A stretch of 15,269 bases of DNA from Spirochaetales bacterium. Lineage in GTDB: Bacteria > Spirochaetota > Spirochaetia > Treponematales > UBA12059. The stretch spans positions 1 to 15,269 of the forward strand of contig SPCK01000013.1 in NCBI GenBank assembly GCA_004525355.1, written 5' to 3'. This document shows positions 6,721 through 14,195 of this stretch, one piece after another; position 1 is the first letter of the stretch; each line of letters starts with the position of its first letter. A program made the translations under genes and the position numbers. The notes below the pieces were generated by a model, which was not told the origin of the DNA, made no database searches, and saw only the letters and a list, made by a program, of their open reading frames with translations.

Positions 6721-7631
6721 ATCCAGTCGCTCACGGGTCGGCCCTCGGAGCCGGACCCGAGGGCTTCGTCATCGTAGACAAACCACCAGGCGCTACTTCA
6801 TTCAAAATACTGGCCAAGATCAAGCGTCGATTCGACAAGTCAGTCAAGATTGGCCATGCCGGAACCCTCGATTCGTTCGCAAGCGGCGTTCTGGTCGTGC
6901 TTTTCGGCCGCTACACGCGGCTCTCTGACTATTTCATGAATGCAGGCAAGGTATACGAAGCCCTTGTTGCCTTCGGTAGCGAGACCGATACGCTCGATCC
7001 CGACGGTTCGGTTGTCGCCCGTGGATCGGTGCCTACGCAAGATGCGCTCGAATCAGTGCTTCACTCATTCCGCGGCACCATCATGCAGGCTCCTCCCGCC
7101 TATTCGGCGGTACACGTGGATGGCAAGCGAGCCTACGAGCGCGCGCGCAAGGGAGAAACGGTGGAACCCGCGGCCAGATCCGTCACGATCAATGAATTAA
7201 ACCTCCTGTCGTTCAAGGATGGTGAGGCACGCTTTCGGGTATCCTGCTCCAAGGGTACCTATATCCGCTCATTGGCTCGGGATATCGCCATCGGCTGTGG
7301 CAGCCGGGCCCACCTTGGAGCCCTCAGGCGGACCTTTTCCGGATCATTCTCCATAGAAGAAGCCATCCCCCCGGAAGAAATCGATCCATCCCGCATAAGG
7401 CGTCTCGGGCTCGTCGATGCCGTCGATTTGGGTCTCGAACCTCGGACTCTGGGAACCGAAGAGGCGAAAGCCTTCGCCAACGGGCTACCGCTGAGCCGTA
7501 TCGGTTCTTTCGCGGACAGGGTTGGCGAAACCCCGGTGGCAGCCTTCGGCCCCGATGGCGCGCTCCTGGGCGTGGCGGCGCCCGACGGCGGTCGATGGCG
7601 GTACGCCATGGTATTCGAGGGGAGTGCGTGA
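6717..7631 (+). CDS. truB: tRNA pseudouridine-55 synthase TruB
   Basis: TruB isomerises uridine 55 in the T-loop of tRNAs and also acts as a tRNA folding chaperone. The 304-residue protein carries the family signature GHAGTLDSFASGVLVV with catalytic Asp52, the preceding IVDKPPGATSF strand, and KVYEALVAFGSETDTLD. Also present are the PPAYSAVHVDGKRAYERAR segment and the RFRVSCSKGTYIRSLARDI motif. A C-terminal region from about residue 235 has the size of the small accessory domain in bacterial TruB proteins. The ATG at 6717 overlaps the rbfA stop, and the gene ends in an overlap with the GTG start of ribF. The call is secure. Confidence 0.97.
   Translation: MNPVAHGSALGAGPEGFVIVDKPPGATSFKILAKIKRRFDKSVKIGHAGTLDSFASGVLVVLFGRYTRLSDYFMNAGKVYEALVAFGSETDTLDPDGSVVARGSVPTQDALESVLHSFRGTIMQAPPAYSAVHVDGKRAYERARKGETVEPAARSVTINELNLLSFKDGEARFRVSCSKGTYIRSLARDIAIGCGSRAHLGALRRTFSGSFSIEEAIPPEEIDPSRIRRLGLVDAVDLGLEPRTLGTEEAKAFANGLPLSRIGSFADRVGETPVAAFGPDGALLGVAAPDGGRWRYAMVFEGSA
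7617..7624 (+). promoter_or_regulatory. Ribosome binding site that fixes the ribF start
   Basis: GAGGGGAG lies inside the end of truB, with its 5' GAGG 7 nt from the GTG at 7628. It favours GTG 7628 over the in-frame ATG at 7595, which would lie well inside truB and add residues unlike the family's N-terminus. Confidence 0.7.
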
Positions 7632-8443
7632 GAATCGTCACCTGGGATGAAGCGATCGCAGGCGCGTTCGGGTTGGAACCACCGCCAGCGGCCGCAACAA
7701 TTGGCGTATTCGATGGCGTGCATAGAGGACACCGGGAGTTGGTGCGCCGCGTCCTGAAAAAAGCGCCCGGGAAGGTCCCCGTAGCGGTCACCTTCAGGGA
7801 AAACCCCAAGCGCGTCACGGCGCCGCACCGCTTCGCGGGTGACCTGTTTACGCTCGATCAGAAGCTCGAGGCGCTGGACGACCTCGGCCTCACAGTCTGC
7901 GTGCTGATTGACTTTTCCGGCGATTTCAGTAAACTGGGCGGGAACGAATTCATTTCGACTCTCGTTGGGTCCTGCGGCGTGCGCTTCTTCGCGGTCGGCA
8001 GCGATTTCAAGTGTGGGTATCGCCTCTCGACGGATGCACATGACGTCCGGGAGATTGCTGCCGGCTTCCACGCGGAAGTCGATGTGGTCGAACCGGTCCT
8101 GGTGGACGGCGAGAAGGTAAGCTCAAGCGGAATACGCGCTGCAGTAACGAGGGGACGCATGGATCTGGCACTCGCCATGCTGGGTCGCCCCTACACGCTG
8201 GATCTTCGGGGTCTCGAAACGGAATCGAATCACGGTCTGCTTGATGTGGTACCGGGCAAACGCGGTTTCGTCCTCCCGCGATTCGGTAACTACGTGGGTA
8301 CACTCGTGACCGATTCCCGGAAGTCGGTCGTCTCGATATCCGTACGGCACGGCCACATACGGGCGCGCGCGGATTTTCTCGAGGGCAGGCCGCTGTTCCT
8401 CGAATTCGATCCTGAACATGATTACACGAAGCAAGGAGAATAG
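7628..8443 (+). CDS. ribF: RibF-like FAD synthetase with reduced riboflavin-kinase half
   Basis: RibF normally has two activities: riboflavin kinase (riboflavin to FMN) and FMN adenylyltransferase (FMN to FAD). The adenylyltransferase half is clear: GVFDGVHRGH (26-35), the AVTFRENPKR strand, the GSDFKCG turn, and SSSGIR (165-170) matching the usual SSTxIR motif. The part after LGRPY is short, about 80 residues, and lacks the PTANL-type and GxxPTF-type signatures of the kinase domain; only a VLPRFGNYVG element recalls it. Total length is 271 residues against about 310 for bifunctional enzymes. The protein is therefore probably an FAD synthetase with a lost or strongly changed kinase activity. 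The GTG start forms a GTGA overlap with the truB stop. rpsO begins 4 nt downstream. Confidence 0.87.
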   Translation: MRIVTWDEAIAGAFGLEPPPAAATIGVFDGVHRGHRELVRRVLKKAPGKVPVAVTFRENPKRVTAPHRFAGDLFTLDQKLEALDDLGLTVCVLIDFSGDFSKLGGNEFISTLVGSCGVRFFAVGSDFKCGYRLSTDAHDVREIAAGFHAEVDVVEPVLVDGEKVSSSGIRAAVTRGRMDLALAMLGRPYTLDLRGLETESNHGLLDVVPGKRGFVLPRFGNYVGTLVTDSRKSVVSISVRHGHIRARADFLEGRPLFLEFDPEHDYTKQGE

Positions 8444-8447
8444 AGAG

Positions 8448-8717
8448 ATGGCAGTTACCAAGGAAGACAAGGCCAGAATCGTCAAGGAATTTGGCGAGGG
8501 CGAGAAGAACACCGGCACTACCGAGGTTCAGGTCGCCCTGATCACCGAGCGCATTACGCAACTCACAGAGCATTTCAAGGCGAACAAGAAGGATACCAAC
8601 GGTCGCCGCGGTCTCCTCAAGCTGGTAGGCCAGCGCAGGCGCCTTCTCAAGTACCTCCAGCGAACGGACTTGGACAAGTACCGCTCACTGATCGAGAAGT
8701 TGAGCATCCGCAAGTAG
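8448..8717 (+). CDS. rpsO: 30S ribosomal protein S15
   Basis: S15 is a primary binder of the central domain of 16S rRNA and forms an intersubunit bridge. The 89-residue product has exactly the family length. It shows the four-helix pattern with TGTTEVQVALITERI, LTEHFKANKKDTNGRRGLL and the RRRLLKYLQ segment. AAGGAG at 8433-8438 supports ATG 8448; the in-frame ATG at 8418 lies within ribF and would add ten residues not found in S15. It follows ribF by 4 nt, so it can be read from the operon transcript. The rpsO-pnp neighbourhood is conserved in many bacteria. Confidence 0.98.
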   Translation: MAVTKEDKARIVKEFGEGEKNTGTTEVQVALITERITQLTEHFKANKKDTNGRRGLLKLVGQRRRLLKYLQRTDLDKYRSLIEKLSIRK

Positions 8718-8732
8718 CGGACTATCAAGCCG

Positions 8733-8757
8733 AGCCCGAACGTGCGCTGTTCGGGCT
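8733..8757 (+). promoter_or_regulatory. Hairpin 1 after rpsO
   Basis: AGCCCGAAC (8733-8741) pairs perfectly with GTTCGGGCT (8749-8757) around a seven-base loop, and a further G-T pair is possible. The following bases TCGTTGC are not a T tract, so this is not a typical intrinsic terminator. It may protect the 3' end of rpsO mRNA or be a processing site. Confidence 0.6.
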
Positions 8758-8777
8758 TCGTTGCATTAAGACCAGGA

Positions 8778-8858
8778 TCGTCCATCCGGACGAGACTCCC
8801 GGTCGGCGGCACGGCCGCCAGAGTCACGTCGTCGGATCGCGTCCCGACGACAGTGACG
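8778..8858 (+). promoter_or_regulatory. Three further hairpins in the pnp leader
   Basis: TCGTCC (8778-8783) pairs with GGACGA (8788-8793) around a four-base loop. GGCGGC (8805-8810) pairs with GCCGCC (8814-8819) around ACG. GTCAC+GTCGTCGG (8824-8836) pairs with CCGACGAC (8845-8852) and GTGAC (8854-8858), giving 13 pairs with one bulged A. In E. coli the pnp leader is a hairpin cut by RNase III and used for PNPase autoregulation; a similar role here is inferred from position and structure only. Confidence 0.6.
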
Positions 8859-8898
8859 TTCCTTCCGGCGCGACCAGTGAATGGAGAACAACTATCCT

Positions 8899-10992
8899 AT
8901 GGCACATGTAAGCACATACAGGATAAACGATGAGGATATGATCCTCGAAACCGGGCACCTGGCCAAGCAGGCAAATGGCTCGGTATTCGCTCGTTTCGGC
9001 GATACCGCCGTACTGGCGACCGCATGCTGTTCGTCCAAGGTGACCGAGGGACTCGACTTCGTTCCCCTCACCGTGGAGTACAACGAAAAATACTATGCCG
9101 CTGGTAAGATTCCCGGCGGTTTTATCAAGCGCGAGATGAGGCCCAAGGACCGCGAAATCCTGGTATCCCGCCTTATCGACCGCCCGATGCGTCCGTTGTT
9201 CGACAAGGCCTTCGGACGGGAGATCCAGGTTGTCCCTACGGTCATCTCGGCTGACCAGGTCAATCCTCCAGACGTACTTGCCATCAACGCGGCCAGCGCG
9301 GCTGTCCATATTTCCGACATACCCTTCAATGGCCCCATCGCAGCAGTTCGGGTCTGTCATGTCGACGGTGCGTACGTCATCAATCCCAGCTACGCCCAGA
9401 TCGAGCGGTCCGCGCTCGAGATCGTGGTCGCGGGTACCGAACAGGGTATCACCATGGTCGAGGGCGGCGCCGATGAAGTTTCCGAAGAGCTGATGCTCGG
9501 CGCCATCGAAGCGGCCAAGGTACCTATCGCGGAGATCTGCAAACTCATATGCAGGATGCGCGACGAGGTGGGCAAGGAAAAACTCAGCATGGCGCCGCTG
9601 CGCGCCGAACTGGGTCGCAGGTCGGAAATCGAAGCGTACGCCCGCGAGCGCCTGTCAATCGCACTGTTCACCAAGGTCAAGCAGGAACGTTACGCGGCTA
9701 TCGCCGTCGCCATCAAGGCGACCGCGGAAAAATTTGCCGATGTATTGACGGACGAAGTCCAGAACAAGCTTTTCGGCGCCCTGATGGAGGATCTGCAGTA
9801 CTCGATCCTGCGCTCGGGCATCCTCGACAAAGGCGCTCGCGTTGACGGTCGGGGATTGGAAGACATACGGCAGATTACCTGCGAGATCGGACTCCTGCCC
9901 CGCACCCACGGCTCGGCCGTATTCACCCGCGGCGAGACCCAGGCCCTCGCGGTGACTACGCTTGGCACCGTCTTCGACGAGCAGATCTTCGATGATATCG
10001 AAGGCGACCGGCGCGAACGGTTCATGCTCCATTATAACTTCCCGCCCTTCTCGGTTGGCGAGACGGGACGGCTGGGCACCGGCCGCCGAGAGATTGGCCA
10101 CGGCAACCTGGCTCGCCGCGCCCTCGAACGCGTACTGCCGGCCAAGGACAAATTCCCCTATACCATACGCGTCGTATCCGAGGTTCTCGAGTCCAACGGA
10201 TCGTCTTCCATGGCCTCCGTATGCGGCGGCACCCTTTCCCTGCTCGTAGCGGGCGTTCCCATCAAGCGACCCGTCGCCGGTATCGCCATGGGCCTGATAA
10301 CGGATGGCGATCGCTTCGCGGTACTCTCGGATATCCTTGGCGACGAGGATCACCTCGGCGACATGGACTTCAAGGTGGCCGGAACCGAAGAGGGAATCAC
10401 CGGCTTCCAGATGGATATCAAGATAGCCGGCGTATCCATGGAGATACTGAAAAAGGCCCTGGAACAGGCCAAGCGAGGCAGATTGCACATCCTGGGTATC
10501 ATGAATGCGACCATTGCCACTCCGGCCGCGGATATCTCCAAATATGCTCCCAAGATCGTCAGTGTCAAGATCGAGGTCGACAAGATCGGTGCCATAATCG
10601 GGCCGGGCGGAAAGAACATCAAGGCTTTGTGCGAGCAGTTCGGAGTCAAGATCAACGTGGACGATGACGGCAGCGTTACCATCTACGGGTCGGACCAGCA
10701 GTCCGCCTACGACGCGAAGGACGCGGTTCTCGGCATCGCCGAAGATCCCGAAGTAGGGCGAATCTATCAGGGCACGGTCAAGCGCGTCATGGATTTCGGC
10801 GCCTTCGTGGAGATACTTCCGGGGAAAGAAGGCCTCGTGCATATTTCCCGCCTGTCCCGGACACGGGTTGCCTCGGTATCCGACGTGGTCAAGGAAGGCC
10901 AAGTCATTCCGGTCAAACTTCTCGAGGTGGACAAGCTCGGTCGCCTGAACCTTTCGTATATCGATGCCATTGAAGGCGGAGACCAGAAGTAA
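8899..10992 (+). CDS. pnp: Polyribonucleotide nucleotidyltransferase (PNPase)
   Basis: PNPase degrades RNA 3' to 5' with phosphate and can add nucleotides in reverse, working as a trimer. The 697-residue protein shows the first RNase PH domain (LETGHLAKQANGSVFARFGD), the helical domain, and the second RNase PH domain with TGRREIGHGNLARRAL and the catalytic-site segment LGDEDHLGDMDFKVAG. A KH domain (IGAIIGPGGKNIKALCEQ) and an S1 domain (GRIYQGTVKRVMDFGAFVEI) end the protein. I chose ATG 8899 because MAHVSTYRI aligns with usual starts and GGAG (8883-8886) lies 12 nt upstream, a slightly long spacing. ATG 8881 directly follows a stop and has no ribosome site. Hairpins flank the gene on both sides, which fits control by its own activity. 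Confidence 0.97.
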   Translation: MAHVSTYRINDEDMILETGHLAKQANGSVFARFGDTAVLATACCSSKVTEGLDFVPLTVEYNEKYYAAGKIPGGFIKREMRPKDREILVSRLIDRPMRPLFDKAFGREIQVVPTVISADQVNPPDVLAINAASAAVHISDIPFNGPIAAVRVCHVDGAYVINPSYAQIERSALEIVVAGTEQGITMVEGGADEVSEELMLGAIEAAKVPIAEICKLICRMRDEVGKEKLSMAPLRAELGRRSEIEAYARERLSIALFTKVKQERYAAIAVAIKATAEKFADVLTDEVQNKLFGALMEDLQYSILRSGILDKGARVDGRGLEDIRQITCEIGLLPRTHGSAVFTRGETQALAVTTLGTVFDEQIFDDIEGDRRERFMLHYNFPPFSVGETGRLGTGRREIGHGNLARRALERVLPAKDKFPYTIRVVSEVLESNGSSSMASVCGGTLSLLVAGVPIKRPVAGIAMGLITDGDRFAVLSDILGDEDHLGDMDFKVAGTEEGITGFQMDIKIAGVSMEILKKALEQAKRGRLHILGIMNATIATPAADISKYAPKIVSVKIEVDKIGAIIGPGGKNIKALCEQFGVKINVDDDGSVTIYGSDQQSAYDAKDAVLGIAEDPEVGRIYQGTVKRVMDFGAFVEILPGKEGLVHISRLSRTRVASVSDVVKEGQVIPVKLLEVDKLGRLNLSYIDAIEGGDQK

Positions 10993-10999
10993 TTTCGCA

Positions 11000-11079
11000 A
11001 TACCGTATCGCGGTATGAAGCAGCGTCGCGGCGATTAGCCGCATGCTTTCTGGGAGGCCGGCCTTGCGAGGGCGGCCTC
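11000..11079 (+). promoter_or_regulatory. Three hairpins between pnp and the M16 peptidase gene
   Basis: ATACCG (11000-11005) pairs with CGGTAT (11011-11016). GCGGC (11028-11032) pairs with GCCGC (11038-11042). GAGGCCG (11054-11060) pairs with CGGCCTC (11073-11079), with a small inner stem in its loop. None has a T tract, so intrinsic termination is doubtful. They may stabilise the pnp mRNA end, or the first may be a protein-binding palindrome. Confidence 0.5.
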
Positions 11080-11144
11080 TCGCATCTGGTAGCAGCCAGG
11101 AGCGGCTTGCATTTTTGTATCGATCATTCCAGCATGGAGCCTAT

Positions 11145-12446
11145 ATGCCGCACGATAACCCGCTTTTCATACAGGAGCCAAGGCCGGGGGCCATGTTCAT
11201 CGCGGATCCCATGCCAGCCGCCTCAGGAGCAGCCATTGGCTTGTGGTTCCCGATAGGTTCCGCGTTTGAGGCGGAAGGGCAGCATGGCCTGTCGCATTTT
11301 GTCGAGCACATGGTGTTCAAGGGAGCGGGAGATCGTGACGCAGAGAACCTGTCGCGAACCATCGATCGCGAGGGAGGTTTCCTCAACGCTTTTACCGAAC
11401 GTGAAACCGTCTGCCTGCATTGCACAATACCGGCGGTCAAAGCCTCGCTTGCCACATCGGTTTTGCTGGACATGGCGTTTCGTCCGCGTTTCACCAAAGC
11501 GGAATTCGAGCTGGAAAAAGACGTGATAGTCAACGAGATCATGTCAGCGGAGGATGATCTTGAGGAAGCTGGTCAGGACGAGTTCTTCGGCATGACCTAT
11601 GCTGGTCACCCGGTCGGCCGCCGTATCGCAGGAACCGTCGACGATGTTCGATCGGCGGAGTTCGATGCCTTGGTCGCGTTTCACCATGAGCGTTTTTGTT
11701 CAGGGCCGATTGTCATGACGGCATCGGGGGCGGTCGACGCGGTTGCCCTTGCCGATGCATTCGCCGCGGTCGTCGGTCGATCCGGCAATGTCAAACCCGC
11801 CGGTGATCCGGGGCACGCAACCTTCGTTCCTTCGCGTCGCATGGTCCCCGCGACGGGTAGCCAGGTATACGTATTTACCGGCCTGCCCCTTGAACGTCCC
11901 TTTGGCAAGGACGAATTCTGGCTCATGACGATGATCAATTCGGCCTATGGCGAGAGCATGAGTTCCCGTCTGTTCATGCGCCTGCGCGAACGGGCCGGAC
12001 TGTGCTATAGTATCGGGTCATCATTCAATTTTTCAGTCATTTCCGGGATATGGGGCATAGCATCGGCGACTTCGCCCTCCCAGTTTCCGCGATTCGCTGA
12101 GGCTTACAAGCGCGAGTCGGAGGCGCTCCATACTGACGGCCTGATGCCCGAAGAAGTCGACGAGGCAGCTTCTCGTATCAGGGGCCTCCTGCGATTGGCT
12201 TCAGACGACCCCGAATATCGCATGAAACGATTGGCCAGGCAGTACCTTTTCGAGGGCAAGGTCGAAACTGTAGGCGATGTCTTGCGTCGCCTGGACCAGC
12301 CGGCGTACAGTGACGTGGGCAGTATCAATGCCTTGATTCATACCAGACTTGATCCGACAAAAGAAAATATTCTTTTATATGGTAAACTGACCAGGCGAGT
12401 GCAGGCTGCCGGGGAAAAGATCCTTGGCGTTTGGCCAGACCGCTAG
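11145..12446 (+). CDS. M16 family zinc metallopeptidase (processing-peptidase-like)
   Basis: The protein belongs to the pitrilysin/mitochondrial processing peptidase family. It has the inverted zinc motif HFVEH (H51, E54, H55) and a third ligand Glu131 in VNEI, 76 residues after H55, as in active members. The neighbouring segments GFLNAFTERETVCLHCTIP and GHPVGRRIAGTVDDV are typical, and RLFMRLRERAGLCYSIGSS marks the second, inactive half. At 433 residues it is the size of the single-chain two-domain form that acts as a dimer. No signal peptide is seen, so it is probably cytoplasmic. ATG 11145 was chosen for GGAG at 11136-11139; the in-frame ATG at 11043 would cover a hairpin and add residues unlike the family. 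M16 genes often follow pnp (B. subtilis mlpA is an example). The substrate is unknown. Confidence 0.92.
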   Translation: MPHDNPLFIQEPRPGAMFIADPMPAASGAAIGLWFPIGSAFEAEGQHGLSHFVEHMVFKGAGDRDAENLSRTIDREGGFLNAFTERETVCLHCTIPAVKASLATSVLLDMAFRPRFTKAEFELEKDVIVNEIMSAEDDLEEAGQDEFFGMTYAGHPVGRRIAGTVDDVRSAEFDALVAFHHERFCSGPIVMTASGAVDAVALADAFAAVVGRSGNVKPAGDPGHATFVPSRRMVPATGSQVYVFTGLPLERPFGKDEFWLMTMINSAYGESMSSRLFMRLRERAGLCYSIGSSFNFSVISGIWGIASATSPSQFPRFAEAYKRESEALHTDGLMPEEVDEAASRIRGLLRLASDDPEYRMKRLARQYLFEGKVETVGDVLRRLDQPAYSDVGSINALIHTRLDPTKENILLYGKLTRRVQAAGEKILGVWPDR

Positions 12447-12464
12447 CGTTGACAGGAGGATCGC

Positions 12465-12905
12465 ATGGAACGACCACGGATATCCTTCGTCATGGAAGGT
12501 GGAGCGTCTCCTCCCCATTATCATACGTCCGGATCGGCCGGTGCCGATCTCAAGGCCTTCATTGAAAAACCAATAGTTCTATCTCCAGGAGAGCGGTGTG
12601 TCGTGCCGACCGGACTTCGTATCCAGCTCCCGGAGGGGTATGAAGCCCAGGTTCGACCCCGATCCGGACTGGCGGCGACCTGTGGCGTCACATGCCTGAA
12701 CAGTCCCGGCACCGTCGACTCGGATTACCGCGGAGAAATTCGTGTTATCCTGGTCAATTTGGGATCCGATCCGGTTACGATATCGGACGGCGAACGTATC
12801 GCGCAATTGGTCGTGTGCCCCGTCGCGCAAGCCAATTTTATTTCCGTGGCATCGCTCGATTCCAGCGAACGCGGAGATGGCGGCTTCGGTTCGACCGGGC
12901 ATTAG
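12465..12905 (+). CDS. dut: Deoxyuridine 5'-triphosphate nucleotidohydrolase (dUTPase)
   Basis: dUTPase hydrolyses dUTP to dUMP and pyrophosphate, keeping uracil out of DNA and feeding dTMP synthesis. All five motifs of the trimeric family are present in the 146-residue protein: [25 protein letters not shown] with catalytic Asp85, ERIAQLVV, and the C-terminal [10 protein letters not shown] that closes over the active site. AGGAGG at 12454-12459 gives a clear start. It lies 18 nt after the M16 gene and 9 nt before the next gene, so it is likely in the same transcript as both. Confidence 0.97.
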   Translation: MERPRISFVMEGGASPPHYHTSGSAGADLKAFIEKPIVLSPGERCVVPTGLRIQLPEGYEAQVRPRSGLAATCGVTCLNSPGTVDSDYRGEIRVILVNLGSDPVTISDGERIAQLVVCPVAQANFISVASLDSSERGDGGFGSTGH

Positions 12906-12914
12906 AGTCAAGGC

Positions 12915-14195
12915 ATGATCAAGACGGGAAGACGGTATCGCACCATCTGGCTCTATATAGCCAAGGAATTCATCCTCTCATTCACCGTGGCCTTCCTGTT
13001 TTTCTTCATCATATTTTTTATCAATCAGCTCTTGTTGATGGCCGAGGATATACTGGCAAGAAAGGCGCCTGTCGGAGCCGTGGTCCGCTTGGTTATTTAC
13101 GCCATGCCCGCCATCGTTGCCATGTCATTTCCATTCGGCTCCCTTGTTGGGGCACTCATGGCCGCAGGACGCCTGGGCAGCGACAATGAGCTGCTGGTCA
13201 TGCGCGCTGCCGGCATTCCGCGCCGGGTCGTATTCGTTCCGTTCCTCGCCCTGGGTCTCGCCTTTGCCCTTGTGTCATTTACGATGAACGATGTCCTGTT
13301 GCCTCTGGGTACCATAAATTATGGAAAGCTCTACCGAAAACTGGTAACTACGACTCCGGCTCTCGAACTCAAGCCCTACTCGGTCAAGCGCTACCGCGAT
13401 ACGGTCATCGTAACCGGCGGTATCGAGAATGGGATCCTGAACGACGTCGTCATCATGGATACGACGAAAAGCGGTTCAAGCAGGGTCATTGGCGCGGCGC
13501 GGGCTGAATTGGTCGATCGCGGTTCCGCCTCGGGTATCATTTCTCTCGTCCTCGACGGGGTATTCGTCCAGGAAAGCGATCCTTCAAAGCCGGATCGCTT
13601 CGAGTATTCGAGCGCCGACAGGATGGAATACAACATTCTTCTCTCCACTTTTTCCGACTTTTCTCCTGGCGTCGGTCCGCGCGAAATGAGTTCGCGCGAT
13701 GTACTTGCCCAGATACGGATCAAGGAACAGGCGCTTGCCCGGCGGACATCCTCCAGGCAAGATGAGATCCAAGCCAAGCAGGCCGAATTGCTCGCGGCGT
13801 ATTTTGAACGCACCGAAATGGGTTCTTCACTGGATAGTTCCATTGCCAGGCTACTAGGCCAACTTGACGCACTGGCAGCCCTCCGCGATCGGTCGATACG
13901 TGATCGCTCCCTTGATATCTACCGGCTTGAGTATTACAAGAAATTCTCTATCCCTGCAGGTGCGCTGTTTTTCGTCTTTCTTGCCTTTCCCCTCGGAGCC
14001 CGGGCCAGGAAGAGCGGCAGGACGGTTGGGTTCGGGCTTGGCTTGTTGGTTTCGGTTGCCTATTGGGGCCTCTTGATAGGGGGTCAGACGCTTGGCCTGC
14101 GTTCTTCGTTGTCCCCGTTTCTGGCGATGTGGTCTCCCAATCTGCTCGTGCTACTCCTATCGATTCCGCTCCTGTCATCCAGGAGGACGGCATGA
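12915..14195 (+). CDS. LptF/LptG (YjgP/YjgQ) family permease with extended helical insert
   Basis: LptF and LptG form the membrane part of the LptB2FG ABC exporter, which lifts lipopolysaccharide or a related lipid from the inner membrane to the periplasmic bridge. Seen in 426 residues: membrane segments near 18-42, 56-85 and 102-124, with the conserved GSDNELLVMRAAGIPRR between the second and third. A beta-rich periplasmic domain (about 130-255) follows, then three more membrane segments from about 345 on. Between the beta domain and TM4 lies a long charged, probably helical stretch (258-343) of 86 residues, where the partner downstream has only about 30. E. coli family members are near 360 residues. 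ATG 12915 is preceded by AAGG. The stop overlaps the next start (ATGA), fitting a heterodimeric pair. I cannot tell LptF from LptG. Confidence 0.9.
   Translation: MIKTGRRYRTIWLYIAKEFILSFTVAFLFFFIIFFINQLLLMAEDILARKAPVGAVVRLVIYAMPAIVAMSFPFGSLVGALMAAGRLGSDNELLVMRAAGIPRRVVFVPFLALGLAFALVSFTMNDVLLPLGTINYGKLYRKLVTTTPALELKPYSVKRYRDTVIVTGGIENGILNDVVIMDTTKSGSSRVIGAARAELVDRGSASGIISLVLDGVFVQESDPSKPDRFEYSSADRMEYNILLSTFSDFSPGVGPREMSSRDVLAQIRIKEQALARRTSSRQDEIQAKQAELLAAYFERTEMGSSLDSSIARLLGQLDALAALRDRSIRDRSLDIYRLEYYKKFSIPAGALFFVFLAFPLGARARKSGRTVGFGLGLLVSVAYWGLLIGGQTLGLRSSLSPFLAMWSPNLLVLLLSIPLLSSRRTA

Noticed and set aside
8733..8757. Intrinsic terminator after rpsO
   Set aside because: The stem is strong but no T tract follows (TCGTTGCATT), so it is listed as a structured RNA element instead.
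9655..10902. A 415-codon open frame on the - strand opposite pnp
   Set aside because: pnp on the + strand is certain from its motifs. Long antisense frames are common opposite GC-rich genes with biased codon use. The same applies to 2502-3500 and 4758-5786.
11043..11144. N-terminal extension of the M16 peptidase from ATG 11043
   Set aside because: There is no ribosome site; the extension covers a hairpin and codes for an Arg/Gly-rich stretch unlike family members. ATG 11145 has GGAG at good spacing.
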